64,000 nucleotides of DNA from Auxenochlorella pyrenoidosa (Eukaryota > Chlorophyta > Trebouxiophyceae > Chlorellales > Chlorellaceae). The notes beneath the pieces were generated by a model. It saw only the letters and a program-made list of their open reading frames with translations, searched no databases and was not told the DNA's origin. The stretch is from the NCBI GenBank assembly GCA_001430745.1, contig KQ481962.1, forward strand, positions 358,970-422,969. Direction: 5' to 3'. The position numbers and the translations under genes are program-made. This document shows positions 41,134-51,847 of this stretch, piece by piece (the first letter of the stretch is position 1; the number at the start of each line of letters is the position of its first letter).

Positions 41134-42328
41134 TCACAGCACGTGTTTCAGCCCGTGCTTCTCCTGGAGCAGCTGCATCGTGCGTGCGAAGCCGGAGCCG
41201 CGGCGGCGGATCACAAACTCCCCCGGGGTGGTCAGGTCGATCACGGTGCTGCCGGAGCGGCCGGCATCCAGCCGGCCGGCGTCAAACACCAGGCTGCAGG
41301 AGGGCCACAGCTCCTGCGCAGGACGGTGTCCACAAGAATGGGGGCTGGCGACGGGGTTGGGCACGGCGTTGCATGCGAGCTGCAGCTGCCCCCTGCCAGC
41401 TGGGGCAACAGCGCGTCTGGGAAGCTGGAGTGCAAGCTGCATGAACCCCTTGCCTTCCCCCAAAGCCACAAGCCCCGCTCGCCCCCCGCCCCCCCCCCCG
41501 AAGCGCCCCTCCCCACCCACCCACCCACACCCACCTGGAACTCTGTCACCTCCACGCTGCTCAGCCCGCCAGACACGTTGGCCGAGGTCAGCGCCAGCGC
41601 GGAGCGGTGCTGCCGGCACACGGCGCGGATGAAGGGCGCGTCGGGGATGCGGATGCCGATGGCGTCCACCCCCGGGTTGAGCTCCGCAGCCAGCGGCGCG
41701 TCGGGAAGGCGGCGCAGCAGCAGGGTGACGGGGCCGGGGAGCAGGTCCTCCAGCAGGCCCTGGGGCAGGTGCTGCGTGGTGGGCAGCGGGCCAAGGCAGG
41801 GGCAGGAGACAGCTCAGAGGTTGGTAGCCAGAGCAGGGCGCCTGGCGGGTGCTGAGTAGGAATGGCACGAGGCAGGACGGGACGAGTGACGCTCGCACGC
41901 GGGCATCCTCGCCACCAGCACTGGGAGGCTTGCAACCTCGCTACAAACAGGGGTGCTGGCGCAGCACGCAGCAGTCCCAGGCGGGTCTGGGCGCGGGTGC
42001 CCTGGGCGCTCCCCCAGCAGGCGCCGAGGCCGGCAGGTGCGGCACCCACTCGCGTGTCGCCGTACCGCCCAACATCCGGCAGGTCGGCCACGCAGATGGC
42101 CAGCGGCTTGTGGTCCCCCCGCTGCTTGGTGGCGTAGATGTGCGCCACCGCTGCGCTGCTGTTGGCGCAGGCGGCCAGGCCGTAGAGCGTGTCGGTGGGC
42201 ACCGCCACCACCTCCTCCCGCCCCAGGGCCTCTGCCGCCCGCCCCGCATTGTACATGGCCGCCGCCAGCACGTTGCCGGCTGCCGCCGCCGCCGCGCCAG
42301 CGTCGCCGCTGCCCTCGTCGCTGCCGCC
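41134..42328 (-). CDS. YRDC: YrdC/Sua5-type threonylcarbamoyl-AMP synthase (5' end in gap)
   Basis: Three exons are visible (42050-42328 running into the gap, 41535-41771, 41134-41313). The enzyme makes threonylcarbamoyl-AMP from threonine, bicarbonate and ATP for the t6A37 modification of ANN-decoding tRNAs. Family motifs are VVAVPTDTLYGLAA, the KQRGDHKPLAIC nucleotide site, GLLEDLLPGPVTLLL, GIRIPDAPF, LALTSANVSGG, GSTVIDLTTPGEFVIRR and a C-terminal LLQEKHGL. It ends at the usual YRDC length, without the extra Sua5 domain. The only in-frame ATG before the gap is at 42256 and would start close to the domain edge. The frame continues open upstream through a Gly/Ala/Ser linker into the gap, so the true N-terminus is unknown. 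See the finding on a possible fusion with the PDE12-like gene. Confidence 0.93.
42305..42328. repeat. 24-nt sequence identical on both gap edges (left copy)
   Basis: 42305-42328 (gccgctgccctcgtcgctgc plus cgcc) is identical to 43252-43275. On the minus strand both encode GGSDEGSG in the reading frame of the adjacent gene. Confidence 0.95.
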
Positions 42329-43251
42329 NNNNNNNNNNNNNNNNNNNNNNNNNNNNNNNNNNNNNNNNNNNNNNNNNNNNNNNNNNNNNNNNNNNNNNNN
42401 NNNNNNNNNNNNNNNNNNNNNNNNNNNNNNNNNNNNNNNNNNNNNNNNNNNNNNNNNNNNNNNNNNNNNNNNNNNNNNNNNNNNNNNNNNNNNNNNNNNN
42501 NNNNNNNNNNNNNNNNNNNNNNNNNNNNNNNNNNNNNNNNNNNNNNNNNNNNNNNNNNNNNNNNNNNNNNNNNNNNNNNNNNNNNNNNNNNNNNNNNNNN
42601 NNNNNNNNNNNNNNNNNNNNNNNNNNNNNNNNNNNNNNNNNNNNNNNNNNNNNNNNNNNNNNNNNNNNNNNNNNNNNNNNNNNNNNNNNNNNNNNNNNNN
42701 NNNNNNNNNNNNNNNNNNNNNNNNNNNNNNNNNNNNNNNNNNNNNNNNNNNNNNNNNNNNNNNNNNNNNNNNNNNNNNNNNNNNNNNNNNNNNNNNNNNN
42801 NNNNNNNNNNNNNNNNNNNNNNNNNNNNNNNNNNNNNNNNNNNNNNNNNNNNNNNNNNNNNNNNNNNNNNNNNNNNNNNNNNNNNNNNNNNNNNNNNNNN
42901 NNNNNNNNNNNNNNNNNNNNNNNNNNNNNNNNNNNNNNNNNNNNNNNNNNNNNNNNNNNNNNNNNNNNNNNNNNNNNNNNNNNNNNNNNNNNNNNNNNNN
43001 NNNNNNNNNNNNNNNNNNNNNNNNNNNNNNNNNNNNNNNNNNNNNNNNNNNNNNNNNNNNNNNNNNNNNNNNNNNNNNNNNNNNNNNNNNNNNNNNNNNN
43101 NNNNNNNNNNNNNNNNNNNNNNNNNNNNNNNNNNNNNNNNNNNNNNNNNNNNNNNNNNNNNNNNNNNNNNNNNNNNNNNNNNNNNNNNNNNNNNNNNNNN
43201 NNNNNNNNNNNNNNNNNNNNNNNNNNNNNNNNNNNNNNNNNNNNNNNNNNN
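42329..43251. other. Assembly gap, 923 N
   Basis: Unknown sequence, probably caused by the very GC-rich Gly/Ala/Ser-coding repeat at its edges. The real length could be much shorter, because the two edges overlap exactly by 24 nt. Confidence 0.98.
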
Positions 43252-46200
43252 GCCGCTGCCCTCGTCGCTGCCGCCGGCCGCTGCCGCGCCGCCGCTGCCA
43301 CCTGCTGCTGCGCTGCCGCCGGCGGCGCTGCTGCTGCCGGGCGCGCCTGCCGCGCGGAATCGCAGGTCAAACACCACGGGCAGGTGGTCCGAGGGGAAGC
43401 GCTGCGAGGGGAGGTAGCCCTCGGGGCCGCCCATCTCTGCCAAGGTGGGCAGCGGCACCTCGCGCACCACCTCCAGCGCAGACGGCTCGTACCTGGGCGG
43501 GGGCCGAGGCAGGCGCACGTGGACGCAGCATGAGTGCGGGTGGGCCCAGCTTGGAGGGGCACAGGAGGAGGGGCGGTTGCTCACATCGCTGCGCCCTACC
43601 ATGCCGGCTCCACCTCCCTGCTGCCCGCACAAGGACGCCCAGCCCGCCCTCAGGCAGGTCCCTCACCAAACATAGTCCAGCAGCCCCTGGTACCCCTTGA
43701 CGTAGTTGGTGAACGGTGTGCGCAGGTCGTCGGCCGACCGCAGGCTGCAGCAGGGTGCGGGGGGACCGGGGGGGTCGGGTCGGGAGGCACGTGGGCCGCT
43801 GCGGCGCCACCTGATAGGCGCGCCGCTTGCTGGCGCACCTGCATACCCGCTCCACTATGTGCAGGACATTGTTGTGGCTGTGTGAGGGCTGTGAGGGGAT
43901 GAGTTGCAACTCCAGCAACACTCTGCCCGCCCCAGCAGTACAGCAGCCGCCCGCTACAGCTGCGCTGGGCTGCCCACCTGAAGGGTATCCGCAGGTCCAC
44001 GCCCGCCACAAACTGTTGCTGGTTGCCCGCCCCGGGGCTGCTGTGCGCGACGGGCGACCCCGGCGGCTGCGCATGCTCCACCGCCGAGTGCAGCTGCTTG
44101 GCCACCTCGCCATACTCGTCGCCGCTGCTGGAGGCCGCCGTCGCCGCCGCTGTCGCCTGCTGCTGCGCTGCCGCCGCCTCCTGCCCCTCCCCGCTGCCGT
44201 CCTCCTCAGCATCTGCCCCCTTCTCCCACTTGAAGTCCGCCCCGTACCACCAGTCCCAGAAGTCGGCGTGCACGCTGCCCTTGGACAGCAGCTCAATGGC
44301 CCCGGGGATGCCGTCGTTCAGGTCTGTGAGGGTGGAGGGCGGCAGGCCAGGGGTGGGATGGGCCGGGCGCTGGAGCATGGTGTGTTGCACCACTGCAGCA
44401 GGCAGCAGTGGTGCACCTGCTTGCAAGGCTGCCGGTGCGGCAGCTTTTGTGCACACTTGACGCTGAGAGTGCGAATGCTTTGCCCAAAGGTGCGGCATGG
44501 ACCTCAGGAGTGCCGTTTCACGAGGCCAAAGCCCAGAACCTGGGGATGCAGTTGCACCCCCGGTGCTGCACAGCAGGCAAAGGCCTGCGCTGTGCAGGCG
44601 CCAGCTGGCAGCTTGCGTGGCTCCAACGCACCCAGGGTCAGGCCTGCCCTCTCACCAGAGTTGAGGTCGCCGCAGAAGAGCAGCGAGGGGCGCTGGCCGC
44701 CCAGCTGGGCCGCCATGCCGGGGTCGGCCATCGCCGACTCAATCATCTCATGCGCCTCCTGCAGGGTGGAATGACAGGGCCAGGCAGGTGCATGGGGGCG
44801 GTCCAGGGAGCAGCGTCGCCGTGGGACTGACCCAGTGCAGCCGCAGGCAGGGCCAACAGCCCAGCCCGCTCGTGGCTGCCTGGCGGCCCACCTGCACCAT
44901 GGCCCACACGTGCATGGTGCGGATGTGCGGCGCCATGTAGTGGAAGAACAGGTGGGTGTTGAGCACGCACAGCGGCGTGTCGCCGGGCTGCGACGGCGCC
45001 AGCAGGCTGCAGGGGCAGGGCAGGTACAGGCAGCTGGTCAGGTAGCTCTGAGCTATCGCGGGTGTGGACATGACCACACCCCCTGGGCATTCAATTCAAG
45101 GCAGCGCGTGGTGTTGACCCAGCTGCCAAGTGAGGCAGGAGCCGGGGCCGCAGGGGCCACCCTGACGACGCGCCTCCCTCGTGCCTGCCGGCTGGGCAGC
45201 TCCCCACCTGATCTGTGCGACGGTGGCTACCCGCTGCAGCGCCACCTGCAGGTGCGGCGAGCTGCGCAGCATCGCGGCAAACACGTCGCCGTACTTGGCA
45301 GACTCTCCAGGCTGCGACGAGGGGGCGGGAACAAGGGTTGGTATGGTGCATGAGCGTGCCATGGGGCACAAGGCAGGGAAGAAAAAAGCAAGAACACTCC
45401 GCCTGCATGCAGATTGTTCGGTTGGGTGCAGATGAGAGAGAAGGATAAGGCACAGCAGGTGCAGTGGGCGCTGAGGACACGAGAGCATGCAGCAGGATTC
45501 GGCTGTGGCCCTGTGGCGTGGCGTTGTGTTATTGCAATAACGAGCCATCACGTAAGGGATGCTGTCAGTCCAAGTGTCGAATCCTAGCCACATGTGCCAC
45601 AGGAGGGGTGCACACCAGGATGGGGGTGCAGGGGGGTTGCATCGAGAGGGTGCATTGGCAGTGGACAAGCGCGCAGACTTGCATGTGCAGTGGTGCGGTG
45701 GCCTCATGTTATTAATCTTACCATCACGAAATGCTCAGCTGCGTTTCGAATCATCGGCCAGCATGGCATGGTGTAGGTGCAGGCCGGGCCGGGCATGCGG
45801 CAGGTTTGCGGAAGGCACGCGCAATGCCTCTGCTGCACAGCTTCATGCTCCTGCACCCGCCCACCTTGGCTGGGAACAGTTGCTTCAGGGTGACGCCGCG
45901 GTGCGCCACCAGCGAGAAGCGCGAGGCGCGGAAGAAGGTGGCAGAGCCCTCGCGCACGCTGAACCCCGCCTTGCCCGCCTTGTTGGTGTACAGGCCCCAG
46001 TAGCCTGCGGGCCAGCAGGCACACAGCCAGGTCTGCATCCTTGAAGCTTCAAGGAGGCTTTCGAGAGAGCTTCAAGAACCAGGAAACACTCAGGCACAAC
46101 CCTGACAGCTGCCAGCAGGCATGGTCTCAGCAGGGGCAGGAGACGGGGGCGAGGAGGCGGCAGTACAAACACCAGCTCCGGCCAAAGACGCACGGCTGGG

Positions 46201-48201
46201 TGCAGGCAAAAGGCAAGCCAACAGCCCAACAGCACAGCTGGGCATGCAGGCAGGGGCCGCCCACGCACCCTCGGCCTTCAGCTGCGGCTCCAGGAAGGCG
46301 CTGAACGCCTTCTCATCCACCTCCTGCGGAACAAGACACATGCGGCAGAGAAATTTCAGCAGAGCAATTCACGGGCGCTGATGCAGCCGCCGCAGCGAAT
46401 GGCAGACAGGCTCGCAAGTTACGCACACAGCACCAGCGGCGCACAGCGCAGCACATGCCCTCTGCCATGCCTGCAGGCACATGATGTCGGCCTTGAAGCC
46501 CAGCAGCTCTGAGAGCACCAGGGGCCGCCGGTAGTCAGGGTCCAGGTACCTGGAGGGGTGGGCAGGGGTGGGGGCTGTTTTTGAGCTCAATGTGTTCCGG
46601 CGGCCCGGCCAAGGAGGCAGGGCGGCAGGATCAGTTGGCTCTGACTGCGGCGGGGGAGCCATTGCTGGCACGGCAGCGGCCAGGCCCTCTCCTGGCTGGC
46701 GGCGCAGCAAGGGCCTGGCGGGGCTCACTGTGGCGGGCAGTGCGCAAAGATGACGTTCTTGGCGGTCTCGGTGGCGGCATACTGGTCTGCCAGGATGTTG
46801 TAGGTCAGCACCCGGAGGTCGGGAGAGGCGGTGGGCTGCTGCGTGAGCGCATGCCGCGGCGCCGCAGCTGCAGGCGAAGGCGGCAGGGCCACGGGACCGC
46901 ACTCGGCTGTCCCGGGCGTGCCCAGCGCAAGCCCCGCATCTGCCTCAAGACTGTTCTCAGCGGCCTCCGAGGGGCTGGCGTCAGCAGCCGAGGCAGCAAA
47001 CCGGCCGGGGGTGCACTCGACGCGCAGCCGACAGCCCGCATCCTCGGGGCAGGGTGTGTAGCGGCGGGAGGTGGCCCCGGCAATTGGCTCCCACTCGCCG
47101 CCATCGCGCCGTCGGAACCACCGCCACTGGCAAGCCTCCTCCTCAGCAAAGTGCAGCTGTAGGGCAGGGAGGCCGTGTGGAGCAAGGGTCAGGGTGCAAG
47201 CCGGGGCCTGCAGAAGCGGCAGCGCCTACACGGCAACGCACAGGTTGGTACACCCCAGCGCAGCAGGCCAAGCCAATCAGAACGCACGGATGCTGCAGAA
47301 CATTCATGGCTGTATGCGCTGCAGCACACGCATGCAGCCTTCGAACGGGACTGGCCACGACCCTGGGGGCGGGGAGCAGGCAGGGCACCGGGCGCACCTG
47401 CACCACCGGCATCAGTGGAATGCCCACAAAGGGGCGGGCGTGCACCTCCAGCCGGTCTGCCAGCGGCGGGTTGAGCTCCACGCGGTAGCGGGCGTCGCCC
47501 ACGCGCAGCAGCCGGCCCTGCCGCCACGCCTGCTCGTTGGTCAAGGCGCCGGCATCCAGCACCGGCGTGTCGGCAGACGGCCCCGCGTGCAGGCCCACAA
47601 AGGGCGGGGGTGGTGCAGGGGTGGCACCCGCCGCGTCGGCCCCCCCGCCCTTTTGCGCCGCGCGCCGCTGCTGGCGGTCGAGCGGCGGCGCGGACGACTT
47701 CTGCAGCCGCGCCAGCGGCTTTTCCAGCAGCTCGTCCTTGGGCCTGCAGGAGGCGAGGGGGGGCAGAGCACACCTGGATGGGCGAGGACGGGTGGTTGGC
47801 CGCATCACCACCATTGGCACGCATGGGGGCCACTGTGGACAGGTGCAAATCACATTTGTGGCTCTTCCCCACCCTCCCTCACTGTCTTTTCCCGCGGAGC
47901 AGCGCCGGCGAGTGCAAAGCATCCCGCACATGTGGCCGAGGTCCCGTGCCAGCGCAGCCCACCTGTCCATGTTGCGCTGCTTGCCGGCCACCACGAGCGT
48001 AATCGTCATGTTGGGCTCCTCCGGCAGGGAGCGGACCACGGCCTGCAGGCCATCAACCAGCGGGTTGTCGCGATTGCACCCGGGTGCGAGGTTTGCTGCC
48101 CCGCCGCGGCAAGCACCAGCGTTGGTGGCGGCGGCAGCGGCGGCAGGCGGCAGTGGTAGGAGTGGTAGGGTGCCTCCTCCCGGCCATCCGCTCAATTGCA
48201 T
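43252..48201 (-). CDS. PDE12-like 2',5'-phosphodiesterase / poly(A) exonuclease (3' end in gap)
   Basis: Thirteen exons: 47963-48201, 47398-47743, 46729-47156, 46471-46549, 46269-46323, 45865-46004, 45208-45311, 44892-45006, 44656-44758, 43978-44323, 43839-43877, 43667-43744, 43252-43492. They give 771 codons before the gap. The PDE12 N-terminal part is recognisable: MTITLVVAGKQRNMDR, then GRLLRVGDARYRVELNPPL and the YTPCPEDAGCRLRVECTPG segment. The exonuclease/endonuclease/phosphatase fold follows with LRVLTYNILADQYA, DIMCLQ|EVDE (metal-binding Glu at an exon junction), VLNTHLFFH, LLFCGDLNS, FTNYVKGYQGLLDYVWY and the closing PSDHLPVVFDL. Human PDE12 is mitochondrial and trims poly(A) and 2-5A; the location here is unproven. 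Exon 4 ends in a GC donor. After the domain a Gly/Ala/Ser linker runs into the gap without a stop. Confidence 0.88.
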
Positions 48202-48651
48202 GCGATACCAGGATCTTCTGGAGCAACGTGACAGGTCCCCACCGTTTGCAGCGTTGCCATGGTGTGGAAGTGGGCTGGTGCCCAGCGGGCTGGCGCCCGG
48301 GCGCGGTGAGCTTGCTGCCAGAGAAATCTGCTATTGCTGCCCAGCAGATGGGGACGGGGAGACAGCGCGGCCGCGAGTCTGGCGAGCATGGGCGGGACAG
48401 GCCGGAGCCTGCAGTGCAGCGGGATTGAGCCAGCCAGCGTTGCGATCTCGGAAAACGATCGGCAAGAGAGCTTGCGGGAGTCGGGCAGGTCCATCGACAG
48501 CAGGGCCAGCAGATGCATCATTCCCGCGCATCTGCAAGCGACTCCTGTCGGTCCGCTGTCCCAACTGTTGTTTGGCACTCTGCAGCAGCCAAGGGACAGT
48601 CTGTCGACTCCCCCGACAGCGTTGACCGCGAACTTGCTCTCCTTTGCCGCC
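48202..48651. promoter_or_regulatory. Divergent region, PDE12-like gene / coiled-coil gene
   Basis: Opposing starts are 450 nt apart, or 186 nt if the in-frame ATG at 48388 is used for the plus-strand gene. No defined sites were recognised. Confidence 0.35.
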
Positions 48652-49624
48652 ATGGCCACGGGCCTAAATGCGTCCCTGCGATTCGGACCTGCGCCGCAAA
48701 AGGTCCACAGCAGCGCTGGCATGCCCGTGACTGGAGGACCGCCATCTACAGGCGGCACCGGCGGGCGACCACGCCGCGGCTATGCCGAGGCCTGGCAGGC
48801 CGAATGCCTGCGTGTGGCAGACCAGCTGGGTGCTGCTGTGCCTGAGGAGGAGGAGGCTGCACCCTCCAGCGAGTGGCGTGCGCAGTTAGAGCGTGTGCTG
48901 GCGGCGGCCGCAGCAGCGGAGGCACGTGGTGCCCCTCGTGCTGCCCTCTCCCCTGCTGAGCTGGATTCGGCAGTACAGCAGGTGGCAGCCGCTGACCCCA
49001 CCACAGCCGCGCCACTGGCGGTGCTACAGGCAGAGCACAAGAAGATGGAGGCAGCGGTGGGGGTGCTGCAGCAGGAGCTGAGCAGCCGGCGAGAATATGC
49101 TGTGGCGCTGGAGCAGGAGCTGGCCTTTCTGAACAAGGCAGGTGTTGGCAGGGGCCAGCACCTGTTGGGACGGTCAGCTTGAAGTTTCCACCGTGGACAG
49201 CATAGGAGTGCAGTTGCGTGCGTTGCAGTGTGGTCTGCAGGCATTGAGGAGGACGGCATGCGGGAGCTGAGCAGGCACCATTCCCCAGCGAGGCTCCATT
49301 GCATGCTGCCAATACAATCTGCGCCAGTAGCTATGCTCTGCGCACTTCCCTTGTCACGGCATGAGAAGGCCTGCCTCCGACTGCAAGTGCGCCGCCTTTC
49401 ACGTCGCTCCGCCCCTGCCCCGGCACCCCTCCTTGCAGGAGCTGGAGGAGCGGCAGCGCGAGGCAGCAGAGGCCGGCGACAGCCTGAGCGACACACGGCC
49501 TGTGGCGCGCCTCACACAAGCCTGTGCCGATCTGCGCCAGGAGCTGCTTGCCATGGATGTGCGAACAGGGGTGCTGCAGACGGCAGTGCTCAGGGCGGCG
49601 CGCAGCAAAACAGGCGCCTTCTGA
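48652..49624 (+). CDS. Small coiled-coil protein, function unknown
   Basis: Two exons, 48652-49137 and 49439-49624, give 223 aa from the ATG in a good context (gccATGG). An in-frame ATG at 48388 would add 88 residues of weak character. The protein is largely helical: AYAEAWQAECLRVADQLGA-like helices, LAVLQAEHKKMEAAVGVLQQ, EYAVALEQELAFLNK|ELEERQREAAEA, and LTQACADLRQELLAMDVRTG near the end. Heptad patterns suggest a coiled coil. The intron needs a GC donor (AAG|GCAGGT at 49138) to keep the helical frame; using the nearby GT would shift into an Arg-rich frame. A TGTAA signal lies at 49706-49710. I do not recognise an orthologue. A ciliary or cytoskeletal coiled-coil protein is one possibility only. 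Confidence 0.72.
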
Positions 49625-50189
49625 GGCGAGGGAACGCTGAAGTGTGAAAGCTGTATTGTGTGCTCGTTTGGGCCTTGTGTTTGGTATGGCAGAGGCCTCG
49701 AGGCGTGTAATGTGAATCGAAACACACGAACAGATGAGATGTTTGCATAAGATGTTATGTGATGGATCCGCGCCAGGGACTTGCAGCCGCAGCCGCCGCG
49801 GAAAGGTGTGGGCAGTGCTAGCTGCAGACCTTCCACTGCAGCTCGGTGCCTGCTGATGGTTTGAGGCCTTGGTAAATGCACAAGCACACTGAGGCTCGAG
49901 AGGCAGACAAGTGGGCATTGAAGAGCCCTTTGCCTTGCCCCAGTCGGCCTCGTTGCTCACCTGCCATCACCACCCGACCACTTCAGTGAGCCCTTCAGCA
50001 CAGAGCAGCGTCCCGGGACAGTGATACAAACTCTGGTATTTTTCTCCTTCTGCTGCGGCCAGTCGCCGCCTCGTGAAGCTCATCATAGGCAAGGGGCGGC
50101 CAAGGGCAGATTGTAGGAAACGGGCAGCCGAGGGCAGCAAACATGAGGCGGGGGTAGCTACTGTAGCGGTTGCCAAAGTGTCGGCGGTC
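49625..50189. other. Intergenic: coiled-coil gene 3' UTR and copy E promoter
   Basis: Contains TGTAA at 49706-49710. The leader motif found before copies A-C is not seen here, so copy E does not share the recent duplication unit. Confidence 0.45.
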
Positions 50190-51847
50190 ATGGGCCATTG
50201 CCCTAAGCACCCCTTGGCAGCACATCAGTCTGGAAACACAATGCCAGCTGCTTTGAAAGCAGAAGGCGGAGAACGGTGTGTTGCTGCCCCAGCCGCTGCG
50301 GCGGTGAAAGGGGCGCCTGGCCCCGGGCTGCAAGGGAGGCAGGATCAGCAGCAGCAGCAAGACCAGCAGCAATGGCAGCAGCAGGTCCCACATTCAGCGG
50401 CCAGCGATCTGGCACCCACCCAGCAGGTCTGTGATGGCAGCTGTGCTGTAGCCCCCGTCGATGCTGCCTGTGCTGGGCAGCAGCAGCAGCAGCAGCAGCA
50501 GCAACGGTGGCGGCAGCAGCCGGAGCCCAAGGATGAGGGCATGGTGGGGGAGGAGCGGCCAATGTGCTCCCACTGCGGCACTGGCAGCACCAGCTGCTGG
50601 TTTCTCCACCCTGTCACACGGGAGCGGCTGTGTGCTGTCTGCCACAACTACATGCGGAACCATAGCGGGCAGGAGCGGCCCTTGGGCGTTCGCTGCCTGC
50701 GGTGTGGCAGCGACAGCCCAGGGCACTACAAGACAGCGGGTTGGAGACCACATCCGGCCACAGGTCAGCGTTGGATGAGCTCCCCCTGCTTTTATGCCTT
50801 GCGACGAGAAGCAGGCCACAGCTGCACCCCAAAGCTCAACCTTCTTGGGCAGCATGCCCAGGCTGGGGAGCCCATGCCGCCTTCTAGCACTCATCCAATG
50901 GCAACAAAGCTGCGCTCGTCGCAGCAGCAGCAGCTGCTGCTGCACAGCGGCAGGTCGGTTGCGAGGGCTGGCAGCAGGGCTGGCTCTGAGCTGCAGAACC
51001 CCAGGACGTATGGGCGGCAGCTGAGGCAGCAGCGGAAGCAGCTGGACAGGGAGAGTGGAGAGGAGCAGGGGGGGGCGACGCCACTGATGCAGGAGCCGGA
51101 TCAGGAGGGCAATTGCGCACCGGCTGCACAGCAGGCGCTGCAGGGCTGCGGAGGCCAGCCTGCAGCCAAGCGCAGGCGCACGGAAGAGCGCAGGGAGCTG
51201 CTCCAACTGCGCACAAGCGACAGCATTGAGGTCAGTGCATCCCAGCTCGCCACTGTGTCCGCTGCAGCTGCTGCAGCGGGGGTGGGCAGCCAGGGTGTGC
51301 CTGCAGGCCAGCCTGCACAGCAGGTGGAGCAGGGCAGGGCCCGGCGGCAGCAGGCGCAGGAGGTGCAGCAGCAGCCCGTAGATCTTCAGCAGGCCCCACA
51401 TAGTACTCTGCTGGGCAAACAGCAGCAGGCGCAGCAGGCGCAGCAGGGCCTGTTTGAAGTGCTGCTCGAAGCCGCACATGTGCCCGCGGCGGCAGCCTGC
51501 GGCCTCACCGCCGAGCTGGCTGCCTCCTACTGCGAGCTGCTGGATCTGCTGCCGGCAGATTTGAGGGCCGCCAGGGTGAGCACGCCATGCCCGCCGTGAG
51601 CTGCAGCGCTTGAGCATCTGCTGCAGGGACGCAGCTGCTGGGCCAGCGAAACCGCTGCTCTGTTGCAGGGACCCTTTGTCCAGGTGGCCAACCTGCCTGC
51701 CTTTCGCATCATTCATGTCCTCCCCTGCCTGCCTTGCTGCAGGAGGGCCGCCTGCGCACCCTGCTGGCTCGGGGCCTGCACACAGCAGCAGCCCAGGCGA
51801 TGAACACTGCGCTGCACTACGGGCTGCCCTCCGCTGGCGCTGGCTGA
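50190..51847 (+). CDS. GATA-like zinc-finger protein, copy E
   Basis: Two exons (50190-51575, 51743-51847) joined at phase 0 give 496 aa; the ATG at 50241 is an alternative start. After a Gln-rich N-terminus, finger 1 is intact and GATA-spaced: CSHCGTGSTSCWFLHP...LCAVCHNYMRN. Finger 2 is degenerate: CLRCGSDSPGHYKTAGW...RWMSSPC has Ser where the third Cys should be. Finger 3 is absent. The basic motif GGQPAAKRRRTEERR is the clearest in the family. The C-terminal domain (GLFEVLLEAAHVPAAAACGL, then TAELAASYCELLDLLPADL) continues after the conserved intron as EGRLRTLLARGLHTAAAQAM but ends HYGLPSAGAG instead of ALRFGPAP. A dispersed, older family member, probably a nuclear DNA-binding protein. Confidence 0.82.

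Noticed and set aside
42329..43251. ORFs spanning the N run
   Set aside because: Codons across N are meaningless; only the flanking coding parts were used.
45528..45541. 14-nt perfect palindrome GTTATTGCAATAAC
   Set aside because: It lies inside an intron of the PDE12-like gene and a single short AT-rich palindrome is expected by chance; no second copy was noticed.
45561..45760. TCGAATCC-like stretches resembling a tRNA T-loop
   Set aside because: No acceptor stem or anticodon arm can be folded around them; they lie in an intron.
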